Shown in pieces: positions 10,549 through 18,770 of a stretch of 32,285 nucleotides of DNA (position 1 is the stretch's first letter; every line of letters begins with the position of its first letter). A program made the position numbers and the translations under genes. Source of the stretch: Tepidiphilus sp. J10. GTDB lineage: Bacteria > Pseudomonadota > Gammaproteobacteria > Burkholderiales > Thiobacillaceae. The stretch covers positions 1-32,285 of the forward strand of contig CAMDHJ010000024.1 in NCBI GenBank assembly GCA_945897865.1, written 5' to 3'. The notes beneath the pieces are model-generated. The model was not told the DNA's origin and searched no databases. It worked only from the letters and a program-made list of their open reading frames with translations.

Positions 10549-11400
10549 TCAGTTGGGCGTGCGGGCGATGGCGGTTTCCACCAGCGCGAGAAAATCATCC
10601 TGATTTTTCACTTGTGCTACTTCCTGCGAGGTGACGGTATAGCCATGCGGACCGGCAATGGCTTCGTAGCGCGGCACGCGGGAATGGAACAAACGCGGGA
10701 AAACCCAGCGGGTGAAGTCGTTGGGTTCGACCTGGGCGACAAATTCGAGGCCCTTTTCCGCCATGTAAACCGGAAGGTTTTCGGCCAGAAAGGCGGGTCG
10801 GTAATACAACGGTTTGGGGTCGGATTGGGCGCGCCGGATCAGCGTATTTTCTTCATCCTTGGTGGTCACCTTGATGTACAGGATCAGCGTGTGTTCGGCC
10901 AGCAGGTCGATCACTGTGTCGTCTTCCAGTTCGCACAGGCTGCCGCCGACATCGTTGACGAAATGATCGTAGCCGTAGATTTCCTGCGCCTTGCGGATGA
11001 ACTCCGGCACGTCCTTCATGGCGGCGATTTCAGCTTCGCGATACATCGCCTGGCGACGGCTGAATTCCGGCAACGACAAGCCGGCAAAGTCCGGGTCGCC
11101 CAGCTTGCCGACGAAGGAGAGTACCGGACCGAGATCCTGAATCTTGATGTTGTTGCGAATGTCGATCCAGTCGTTGCGTAGCAGCTCGCGCAGGAAGGGC
11201 ACCTGCATCGCCTGCTGCTTGATCAGGTCGAGGATGGGTTCGTCGAGATAGCGTGTGCCGATGCGGTAGTCGCCGGAAAAATGAAACCAGTCGTGGCGGC
11301 GCAGCAGGCTGGAAATGTAGGTCTTGCCGACGCCGGACATGCCGAGCAGGGTGATCTTTTTGTGTTCCCAGGCGCGGAAGGATTCGGGGCTGAATTTCAT
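10549..11400 (-). CDS. P-loop ATPase/kinase-like protein of unknown function
   Basis: Walker A GMSGVGKT near the N-terminus; start set to MKFSPESF (ORF runs to 11547). Confidence 0.75.
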   Translation of the reverse strand: MKFSPESFRAWEHKKITLLGMSGVGKTYISSLLRRHDWFHFSGDYRIGTRYLDEPILDLIKQQAMQVPFLRELLRNDWIDIRNNIKIQDLGPVLSFVGKLGDPDFAGLSLPEFSRRQAMYREAEIAAMKDVPEFIRKAQEIYGYDHFVNDVGGSLCELEDDTVIDLLAEHTLILYIKVTTKDEENTLIRRAQSDPKPLYYRPAFLAENLPVYMAEKGLEFVAQVEPNDFTRWVFPRLFHSRVPRYEAIAGPHGYTVTSQEVAQVKNQDDFLALVETAIARTPN

Positions 11401-11574
11401 CGGATGGAGATTGCATGTCGAGAAGGCTGCAAGTGTGCCCGAGTCTGTGCGAGAACGAAAACACCGCAAGGTGATGCGAGCGGCTTCCACTACGGAATGA
11501 CAGCAGGTGCTCAGGTTTGCGATTCGTAATGCAATCCAAAAATTCATACGTTGCTAATGAGAACAGCTTGCATT

Positions 11575-11589
11575 TGAGAATGACTCGCA
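11575..11589. promoter_or_regulatory. Candidate Fur box
   Basis: TGAGAATGACTCGCA matches 10 of 12 defined positions of TGANAATNATTNTCA, adjacent to a -10-like TATAAG at 11590-11595. Confidence 0.55.
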
Positions 11590-11778
11590 TATAAGATGCG
11601 TCCATGCATCAAGACAACACTATTCCAAAGGGTAATCAGCAAGTACCTGAGACGGAATGCAAGTTGAGTCGAATGAATTGATTGCCTGTTTTGTAACTCC
11701 AGCCAGCCAGCAAACGGTCGATATTCTCGTGCCTGCAAGCCAGCCAGTAACCACGTCCACTTTATTTGGAGTCGTCTC

Positions 11779-13152
11779 ATGCGCATGACCCGCGCCCTGC
11801 CTGTGTTGGCCCTGGTAGCCAGCCTTTCTGCCAGTTCCGCAATGGCCACCGATTTGATGCAGCCGGCGGCGGCCGATGTGACGCAGCTCCTGCAAGCCCT
11901 GCAGGAACGATTGACGCGTTTGGAAGCCCGCAATGCCGAGTTGGAACGTCGCCTGGCTGAACCGGCCAAGCTGCCCGAAGCGGTTGGCGCACGTCTGGAT
12001 GAGGTGGAAAACGAAGTGTTGGCCTTGACCAAGAAGCCGGACCCGCTGGCTAAATTCGACGGGGTAAGCGTTGGCGCCAGCTTGCTGATGGTGGCGCAAC
12101 ACGCCAAGGGTGGTGCGGTTTCCGCTACCGAGTTGAGCACCCGCGCCGATGTAGAAGTTGAACTGCCGGGCGGCTCGATCGGCCAGGCTGACGGCAAGAT
12201 TTTTGCCCATTTCCGCGCCGGTGATGGCGAAGGGCTGGATGGCGCGGCCACGCCGGCTGGGACTTTCGCCACCGCCAATGCCACGGTGTTCATGCCTGAG
12301 GCTCGCCCGGTGCTGATGCAGGCCTGGTATCAACTGGATATTCCGGTCGGCGCCGACAGTGGCAATCTGGGCCGGGTCGAACTGACCGCCGGCAAGATTG
12401 ATCCGTTCGGTTTCTTTGACGGCAACAACATCGCCGACGACGAATCGGAAGGTTTCATGAATCTGGCCTTTGTGCATAACCCGCTGCTCGATGCTGGCGG
12501 CGACATTGGCGTCGGCACGCATGGCGCCAGCCCGGGTCTGCGCGTCGCCTATGTCAGCGACATCAACGGCGGCAACAACATTACCGCTTCTGTCGGTGTG
12601 TTTGGCACGAGCTCCAGCATAAGCGCCGGCGCGGATTACCTGGATACCTTCACCAAACCGCTGACCATCGCGCAACTGGAATATGCCGGCAAAACCATGC
12701 CCGGTCTGGCTGGTGCGTATCGGATCTATGCCTGGAACAACGGGCGGGCGGAAGATCAGATCAACAGCGGCGAGGAAAAGCACTCCGGCTGGGGCATTTC
12801 GCTCGACCAGCAGGTTGCTCCGCATGCCACGTTGTTTGCTCGATATGGCGATTCGACCAAGGGCAATCTGAGTTTCGATAGCGCTTACACGCTGGGCGCG
12901 CAGATTGATGGTGGTGCCTGGGGTCGGGAAGGTGATCGCATCGGCCTTGCCTATGGCGCGTTGTCGACCAGTTCGGAATACCGCATTGCAAATGCCGCTT
13001 CAGGTAGTGAAAAAATCTACGAACTGTTCTATGCCTGGCGGGCCAACGACAGTCTGCAACTCACACCCAGCGTGCAATTCATCGACAACCCATCGGGTAC
13101 CGGGGCGGATGACCTGGCCGTGTGGGGTCTGCGCGCCAAGCTGGCTTACTGA
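11779..13152 (+). CDS. OprB-like outer membrane porin with N-terminal coiled coil
   Basis: Signal peptide, coiled-coil segment, beta-barrel-like repeats, ELTAGKIDPFGFFDGN as in OprB-type porins. Confidence 0.75.
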   Translation: MRMTRALPVLALVASLSASSAMATDLMQPAAADVTQLLQALQERLTRLEARNAELERRLAEPAKLPEAVGARLDEVENEVLALTKKPDPLAKFDGVSVGASLLMVAQHAKGGAVSATELSTRADVEVELPGGSIGQADGKIFAHFRAGDGEGLDGAATPAGTFATANATVFMPEARPVLMQAWYQLDIPVGADSGNLGRVELTAGKIDPFGFFDGNNIADDESEGFMNLAFVHNPLLDAGGDIGVGTHGASPGLRVAYVSDINGGNNITASVGVFGTSSSISAGADYLDTFTKPLTIAQLEYAGKTMPGLAGAYRIYAWNNGRAEDQINSGEEKHSGWGISLDQQVAPHATLFARYGDSTKGNLSFDSAYTLGAQIDGGAWGREGDRIGLAYGALSTSSEYRIANAASGSEKIYELFYAWRANDSLQLTPSVQFIDNPSGTGADDLAVWGLRAKLAY

Positions 13153-13204
13153 TCTGCCGGCAGTTTCTGAGCTGATTCGTTTCTTCCATAGACAGGAGAT
13201 TCAT

Positions 13205-13408
13205 ATGGACAACAACACCGTACTAATTGCCGGTGCGCTCGATCACCTGATGCGCCATACGCTGACCGGTTGCCAGCTTGCAGCGCATCACGCCGCGCAA
13301 TTGCTGGGTGTGCTGTCCGAACAGGCAGACCTGGACAGCGAGACTCGCTGCCTGTGCGACCGCATGTGTGAACATCTGGAAAGTGATCTGGAAGCCGGCC
13401 ATGTGTGA
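13205..13408 (+). CDS. Small Cys/His-containing hypothetical protein (67 aa)
   Basis: ATG after SD ACAGGAG; stop overlaps the next start (ATGTGTGA). Confidence 0.7.
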   Translation: MDNNTVLIAGALDHLMRHTLTGCQLAAHHAAQLLGVLSEQADLDSETRCLCDRMCEHLESDLEAGHV

Positions 13409-14723
13409 TCGTTGCGAAACGCCAGGTTTGTTGGCGGGGTTGTTCGCCAAAGCGGGGGTGGCGGTTGCGGCGTCAAATCCGCTCAGCCAGCCGCCCGCAG
13501 AGGTGGAAACAGCGCCGGCCGGGTTGAAATCGCCACAGGCACGCCGGCGTAAGCTGTGGGAGCTGGAGGAGAAATATCACTGCCCGGTGATCGGCTCCTG
13601 TCTGAATCTGGACGAATTGAAAAAGATTGCCCGCAAGGATGGTTTCAGCGGCAACCACTTCGAGCCGTACCAGCTGCATCTTGAGGCCGTCTCGCTGTCC
13701 TATTCGCGCAACGCTGCTGCCGAGGCGATGCACAAGCTGCTGGAGCGCAAATACGCGCTCATCATCCAGCGTTTCAATCAGGCCAAAACCGATCCAGACG
13801 TGCTTGCCTTGTGGCGGGAATGTCTGGAGCGCGGCGATGTGGCCGGGCCGATGTGGGCGGTTTTGACGCACAAGGCGGCCGGTCCGGAAACACGCAGGGT
13901 GGTGTACGGCGATGTGCACATGCTGTCGCACCAAATCGGCGCCGGTCAGGCCGCCGATTTGCGGAGGCTGCAATGGTTGGAAAAGCAGCGCGGCGAGTTG
14001 ATCGAAGAAACCACGCGCTTAAAGGATGCGCAACGCACGCAGGCCGAACAGCTGGTCGAACTGCGTCAGGCGTTGCAGGCCGAACAAACGCAGTCGGCGC
14101 TGCTAGCGCCCTTGCTGAAACGTGTGCGGGAGCTGGAATCCGGCCAGGCGATGATTGGCATCGGCCGCCAATTGATGTTGGCCGAAACGCAAGCGGCGCG
14201 GGCGCGAGAAGCCGAAATGCGGATTCAAGCGCTGGAAGAAAAGGTTGGCGGGTTGCGGGCCGATAAAGCGCGACTGACGCGGGAACGCGACGAGGTCAGC
14301 CTCGAACGCGATGCGCTGGAACAACTCTGGTCTGCGCAGGAAGTGCCGCCGGTTGCGGCCTGCGACGGCGATTGCGCTGCCTGCCCGAACCCGTTGCGCG
14401 GCCGTTGCGTGCTCTGCGTTGGCGGTCGCACGCCGCTGCTGCCGCAATACCGGGCGCTGGCGGATCGTCTCGGTGTGCGTTTGATTCACCACGACGGCGG
14501 CAAGGAGGAAGCGCTGGCGCGGTTGCCGGACTTGCTCAATGCCTCCGACGCGGTGATCTGCCCGACCGATTGCGTCGGTCATCTGGCGTACTACCAACTC
14601 AAGAAGCATTGCAAGCAGAACGGCAAACCTTGCGTGCTGACGCGCAATTCCGGCGTCGCCGGTTTCGCCGCCGCGTTGACCCGTCTGGCCGAAGGCCGCG
14701 CCGATATCCAGAGCCAGACATGA
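13401..14723 (+). CDS. DUF2325 domain-containing protein with central coiled coil
   Basis: C-terminal VLCVGGRTPLLPQYRALADRLGVRLIHHDGGKEEALARLPDLLNASDAVICPTDCVGHLAYYQLKKHCK; N-terminal MCDRCE. Start trimmed from 13278. Confidence 0.85.
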   Translation: MCDRCETPGLLAGLFAKAGVAVAASNPLSQPPAEVETAPAGLKSPQARRRKLWELEEKYHCPVIGSCLNLDELKKIARKDGFSGNHFEPYQLHLEAVSLSYSRNAAAEAMHKLLERKYALIIQRFNQAKTDPDVLALWRECLERGDVAGPMWAVLTHKAAGPETRRVVYGDVHMLSHQIGAGQAADLRRLQWLEKQRGELIEETTRLKDAQRTQAEQLVELRQALQAEQTQSALLAPLLKRVRELESGQAMIGIGRQLMLAETQAARAREAEMRIQALEEKVGGLRADKARLTRERDEVSLERDALEQLWSAQEVPPVAACDGDCAACPNPLRGRCVLCVGGRTPLLPQYRALADRLGVRLIHHDGGKEEALARLPDLLNASDAVICPTDCVGHLAYYQLKKHCKQNGKPCVLTRNSGVAGFAAALTRLAEGRADIQSQT

Positions 14724-14878
14724 ACGACAACAAGCAGCAGGACAGCGCCGGCAAACCGCCGCCGACTTACCAAAGCCACGAATTGTTTCAGGGCGGCAAA
14801 GTCGTCCTCATCGTGCACCAGGGCCGCGAGTACTGGTTGCGTATCACCAGCGCCGGCAAATTGATTTTGACTGCCTGA
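14720..14878 (+). CDS. hemP: Hemin uptake protein HemP
   Basis: 52 aa, SHELFQGGKVVLIVHQGREYWLRITSAGKLILTA; ATGA overlap with DUF2325 gene. Confidence 0.88.
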   Translation: MNDNKQQDSAGKPPPTYQSHELFQGGKVVLIVHQGREYWLRITSAGKLILTA

Positions 14879-14906
14879 GTTTTTATTTTCGAAACAAGGA
14901 TTCCCC

Positions 14907-16073
14907 ATGAAAAAGCACCTCCTCATTCTCGCCATGGCCACCACCTTCATCAGCCAGCCGGTGCTGTCCGCTGAAATGGAAGCCACCCCGGTGGTCAAAC
15001 ATTACGCCAGCCTGGTCTACGCCAATTATGAAGACGCGTTGAGCACGGCCAAAGCGATGCAGAGCGCGATCAACGCCTTCCTGGCCAGCCCAAACGCGGC
15101 GACCCAGCAAGCCGCGCAACAAGCCTGGCGCGCCGCGCGCGAGTTCTACGGCACCACCGAAGCGTTCCGTTTCTACGCCGGCCCGATCGATGACGACAAC
15201 GGACCGGAAGGCCGTCTGAATGCTTGGCCGATGGACGAATCCTTCGTCGATAAGGTGGTGGGCAATGACAACGCCGGCCTGATCAACGACCGTTCCTTTG
15301 CCATCACCAAGGAATCGGTCGCCGGCCAGAACGAGCGCGACGGCGAAGAAAATATCGCCACCGGCTATCACGCCATCGAATTCCTGCTTTGGGGCCAGGA
15401 CTTGAGTGAGACCGGTCCGGGCAAGCGCGATTTCAACGATTTCGTTGATGGAAAATCGCCGGGTTTACCAAACAACGCCGATCGCCGCCGCCAATACCTC
15501 AGCACGGTCACCGAACTGCTGATCGACGATCTGACCACGCTGGTCAAGGCTTGGCGTCCGGGCAGCAAACTGAATTACCGCGCCCGTTTCGAGACCGAAG
15601 GCAACGAAGCGCTGCGCAAGATGTTCGTCGCCATGGGCTCGCTGTCGCGTGGTGAATTGGCCGGCGAAAGGCTGGAAGTGGCGTTGAACAGCCAGGATCA
15701 GGAAGACGAACATTCCTGCTTCTCCGACAACACCCATCGCGACGCCGTGCTGAACGCCACCGGCATCGAAAACGTCTGGCTCGGTCGCTTCAAACGCGCC
15801 GACGGCTCTCTCCTGCAAGGCCCGTCGCCGCGTGATCTGGTGGCCGCCAAGGACGCCGCGCTGGCAAGCCGCACGAGTGTGCAGATCGCCAATTCGGTGG
15901 CAAAAGCCAGCGCTATCCAGGCACCGTTCGACCGCGAAATCGTCGGCGCCAAAGACGCACCCGGCCGTCAGCGCATCCAGGCCACTGTCAACAGCCTGGT
16001 GCAGCAGAGCAAGGATCTGGTCGCCGCCGCGAATGCGGTAGGCATCACCAAGCTGACGCTGGTGCAGCCTTGA
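14907..16073 (+). CDS. Imelysin family (peptidase M75-like) iron-regulated protein
   Basis: Signal peptide; GYHAIEFLLWGQD carries the GxHxxE motif of imelysins. Confidence 0.9.
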   Translation: MKKHLLILAMATTFISQPVLSAEMEATPVVKHYASLVYANYEDALSTAKAMQSAINAFLASPNAATQQAAQQAWRAAREFYGTTEAFRFYAGPIDDDNGPEGRLNAWPMDESFVDKVVGNDNAGLINDRSFAITKESVAGQNERDGEENIATGYHAIEFLLWGQDLSETGPGKRDFNDFVDGKSPGLPNNADRRRQYLSTVTELLIDDLTTLVKAWRPGSKLNYRARFETEGNEALRKMFVAMGSLSRGELAGERLEVALNSQDQEDEHSCFSDNTHRDAVLNATGIENVWLGRFKRADGSLLQGPSPRDLVAAKDAALASRTSVQIANSVAKASAIQAPFDREIVGAKDAPGRQRIQATVNSLVQQSKDLVAAANAVGITKLTLVQP

Positions 16074-16087
16074 TCAACCTGCGCCGC

Positions 16088-16124
16088 GCGCACCGGCTTA
16101 ACTCGGTGCGCATGGCGCACCCTA
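16088..16124. repeat. GGTGCGC-type palindromic repeat, copy 1
   Basis: GCGCACCGgcttaactCGGTGCGC followed by ATGGCGCACCCTAC; related to 17750-17801. Confidence 0.65.
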
Positions 16125-16172
16125 CCCTCAGCCAGCCAATAGCCTGTTGATAGCCAGCCAAGAGCTAAATCC

Positions 16173-17561
16173 ATGAACCCGAAAATACTTGTCCCACTCG
16201 TCCTGCTTTCCAGCTTCGCCGAGGCCGCCACCGATCCGCTCGGCGAGAAAGTCGGTGGTGACGCCACCGTCTTCGCCACCGGCCGCAATGCCTTTTCGTT
16301 TCCCGCCGCCAATCTGACCGATGCCGAACAAACCCGTTTCGTCATCGGCAACTCGTTCTTCAAGCGCAACTGGGTGCAGGCGCCGGCTTCAACCAAGGCG
16401 CGCGACGGGCTGGGGCCGCATTTCATTGCGCGCTCCTGCGGCGGCTGCCACGTCAATGACGGTCGCGGCGCGCCGCCGCATGACGAGGAACAGGCGGTCG
16501 GCCTGCTGATGCGGCTGTCGCTGCCGGGCGTGGGTGCGCAGGGTGGTGTGATTGCGGAACCGACCTACGGCGACCAGTTCAACAATGCCGCCGTGCAAGG
16601 CGTCAAACCGGAAGGCAAGGTCAACCTTGCCTACAGCGAGCGCAAAGGCGTGTTCGCCGATGGCACGCCGTATTCCTTGCAGCAACCGCATTACAGTTTC
16701 AGCGATCTGGCCTATGGCCCGATGGAAAAAGACGTACTGATCAGCCCGCGCATCGCGCCGCAGATCATCGGCGTCGGCCTGCTGGAGGCGATCGATGTCG
16801 CCGACATCGTCGCCAATGCGCGGCAGCAGGCCGCTGAGAACGGCCCGATCAAAGGCGTCATCAATCATGTCTGGGACGCTCCCGCCGGCAAGATGCTGCC
16901 CGGTCGCTACGGCTGGAAGGCCAACGTGGCGACTATCGCGCATCAAACAGCGGGCGCGTTCAACGGCGATATCGGCATCACTTCCAGCGTCTTTCCGGAC
17001 GAAGCCTGTACCGCTGCGCAGAAGGATTGCCTGGCTTCACCACGAGGTGCGCAGGGAAAAGCACCGGAAATTGACGACAAGACTTTTGGTGACGTGGTGT
17101 TCTACCAGGCCACCTTGGCGCCGCCTGCCCGCCGTGCGCCGAACGATGCGCAGGTTTTACACGGGCAAAAATTGTTTGCCGAGGCGCAATGCAGCACCTG
17201 TCATCGTCCGAGTTACGTCACCACAGCCAGCGTCAATCCGCAATTCAGCAGCCCGGCGCTGAACCGGCAAACGATTCATCCCTACACCGACCTGTTGTTG
17301 CATGACATGGGCGAGGCGCTGGCCGATGGTCGGCCGGACGGACAGGCCAACGGCCGCCAGTGGAAGACGCCGGCGTTGTGGGGTGTCGGTTTGATCCATG
17401 ACGTCAATCGCCACAACCGTCTGCTGCACGACGGCCGCGCCCGTGGCGTGCTGGAAGCCGTGCTCTGGCACGGTGGTGAAGCCGAAGCCAGCCGCGATCG
17501 CGTTTTGAAGATGAGCCAGCCGGAGCGCGAGGCGCTGGTGAAATTTGTGGAGTCTTTGTGA
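16173..17561 (+). CDS. Di-heme oxidoreductase / 'thiol oxidoreductase' (COG3488-like) with two CxxCH motifs
   Basis: SCGGCHVNDGRG and CSTCHRPSYVT; encoded between two imelysin-family genes. Confidence 0.9.
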   Translation: MNPKILVPLVLLSSFAEAATDPLGEKVGGDATVFATGRNAFSFPAANLTDAEQTRFVIGNSFFKRNWVQAPASTKARDGLGPHFIARSCGGCHVNDGRGAPPHDEEQAVGLLMRLSLPGVGAQGGVIAEPTYGDQFNNAAVQGVKPEGKVNLAYSERKGVFADGTPYSLQQPHYSFSDLAYGPMEKDVLISPRIAPQIIGVGLLEAIDVADIVANARQQAAENGPIKGVINHVWDAPAGKMLPGRYGWKANVATIAHQTAGAFNGDIGITSSVFPDEACTAAQKDCLASPRGAQGKAPEIDDKTFGDVVFYQATLAPPARRAPNDAQVLHGQKLFAEAQCSTCHRPSYVTTASVNPQFSSPALNRQTIHPYTDLLLHDMGEALADGRPDGQANGRQWKTPALWGVGLIHDVNRHNRLLHDGRARGVLEAVLWHGGEAEASRDRVLKMSQPEREALVKFVESL

Positions 17562-17581
17562 TGCGCCGGATATCCAGCAAT

Positions 17582-17750
17582 CTAGGAGCCTGTCGGACTT
17601 TGGTCGTCGATAGCGAAAATCGGCCCCGCCGAGTCCGTTTTTTGTCGGATTCGCCGCCGCATGGTTATGCCATGGGGCAAGAAGCCGGCGAAAAAGGGGC
17701 CGGCGCGGTCGATTTTCAGCCGACGATTCCAAAGTCCGACAGGCTCCTAG
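17582..17750. mobile_element. 169-bp palindromic element (MITE/REP-like)
   Basis: Perfect 22-bp terminal inverted repeats CTAGGAGCCTGTCGGACTTTGG / CCAAAGTCCGACAGGCTCCTAG with imperfect complementarity extending inwards. Confidence 0.8.
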
Positions 17751-17801
17751 GGTGCGTCATGCGCACTGATTCAACGCCATGGTGCGCACGGAGCACCCTA
17801 C
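17750..17801. repeat. GGTGCGC-type palindromic repeat, copy 2
   Basis: GGGTGCGTCATGCGCAC...GTGCGCACGGAGCACCCTAC; abuts the 169-bp element. Confidence 0.7.
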
Positions 17802-18757
17802 GCGGGTTGGCGGGCGTTGGCATGTTCATCATCGCCAGCGTGGCCGGCGCGGCCAACCTGAGCGCCGATCTGCACAGCGCCTGGTCCGTCCCGCGTGCCG
17901 CCGAATTCGTCACCGCCAGCGCGCAACTGACACCGGCGATCGAAAACCTTTGCGCCGCATCCGCCGCTACTGCCGAGCCGGCATTGCAAAACGCACGCCA
18001 GCACTGGCTGAACAGCCTGATCGCCTGGGAGCGTTTGTCCGCAGTCAACTTTGGCCCGGTGCTGGAACGGCGCTCGCAACGCCAGATCGATTTCACGCCG
18101 ACGCGGCCGCGAATGATCGAGAAAGCCGTCAAATCCGCACCTGCCAATGCCGCCGACATGGAGTTGATCGGCACGCCGGCGAAGGGTTTTCCGGCACTGG
18201 AATGGCTGCTCTGGGTGAAGCCGATGCAGCCGGCCAGTGCCGAATGTCGATACGCGGTGCAAGTTGCCGCCGAGATTGCACGCGAGGCTACCGCGTTGCA
18301 CGCCGCGCCCGCGCCCAAACTGGATGAGGAAGCCGGCTTGAGCGAATGGGTCAATCAGTGGCTTGGTGGTCTGGAGCGGTTGCGCTGGTCGAATATGGAA
18401 ATGCCGGCGCGGGTGGCAATGACCAGCAATGGCAAGGAAGTGCCCGGCTTCCCGCGCCTGCCCAGCGGCGCCGGCGCGGCAAGCTGGGTGGCGCAGTGGG
18501 ACGCGTTGCAGCGTCTGGCCGTCGGTCCTGTTTCCCTGGCAACGGTGCTGCGTCAGCATGGCAAAAGTGCGATTGCCGATGCCTTTGCGCAAGCCGTCCG
18601 CCAGGTGGATGCCGACCTGCAAGGACTGGCCACGACCGATACGCCGCGTATCCTGGCCGCCGCCAAGCAACTTTCCGCGCTGAAGCGGCAGGTGGAAAAC
18701 GAAGTCGCGCCAGCGCTGGGGGTAAGCATTGGTTTCTCCGACTCGGATGGCGATTGA
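17759..18757 (+). CDS. Second imelysin-family protein (COG3489-like)
   Basis: LIGTPAKGFPALEWLLWV imelysin-like core; in-frame ORF opens at 17558 (GTG) through a repeat. The 17759 ATG gives a plausible signal peptide; 17822 is an alternative. Confidence 0.8.
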   Translation: MRTDSTPWCARSTLRGLAGVGMFIIASVAGAANLSADLHSAWSVPRAAEFVTASAQLTPAIENLCAASAATAEPALQNARQHWLNSLIAWERLSAVNFGPVLERRSQRQIDFTPTRPRMIEKAVKSAPANAADMELIGTPAKGFPALEWLLWVKPMQPASAECRYAVQVAAEIAREATALHAAPAPKLDEEAGLSEWVNQWLGGLERLRWSNMEMPARVAMTSNGKEVPGFPRLPSGAGAASWVAQWDALQRLAVGPVSLATVLRQHGKSAIADAFAQAVRQVDADLQGLATTDTPRILAAAKQLSALKRQVENEVAPALGVSIGFSDSDGD

Positions 18758-18770
18758 ACCCAGGTTGAAC

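Noticed and set aside
10063-11181. 372-aa + strand ORF antisense to PsiE and the P-loop ATPase
   Set aside because: Crosses a terminator hairpin and two recognisable minus-strand genes.
11620-12825. 401-aa minus-strand ORF antisense to the porin gene
   Set aside because: Shadow frame; the + strand ORF has a signal peptide and porin-like sequence.
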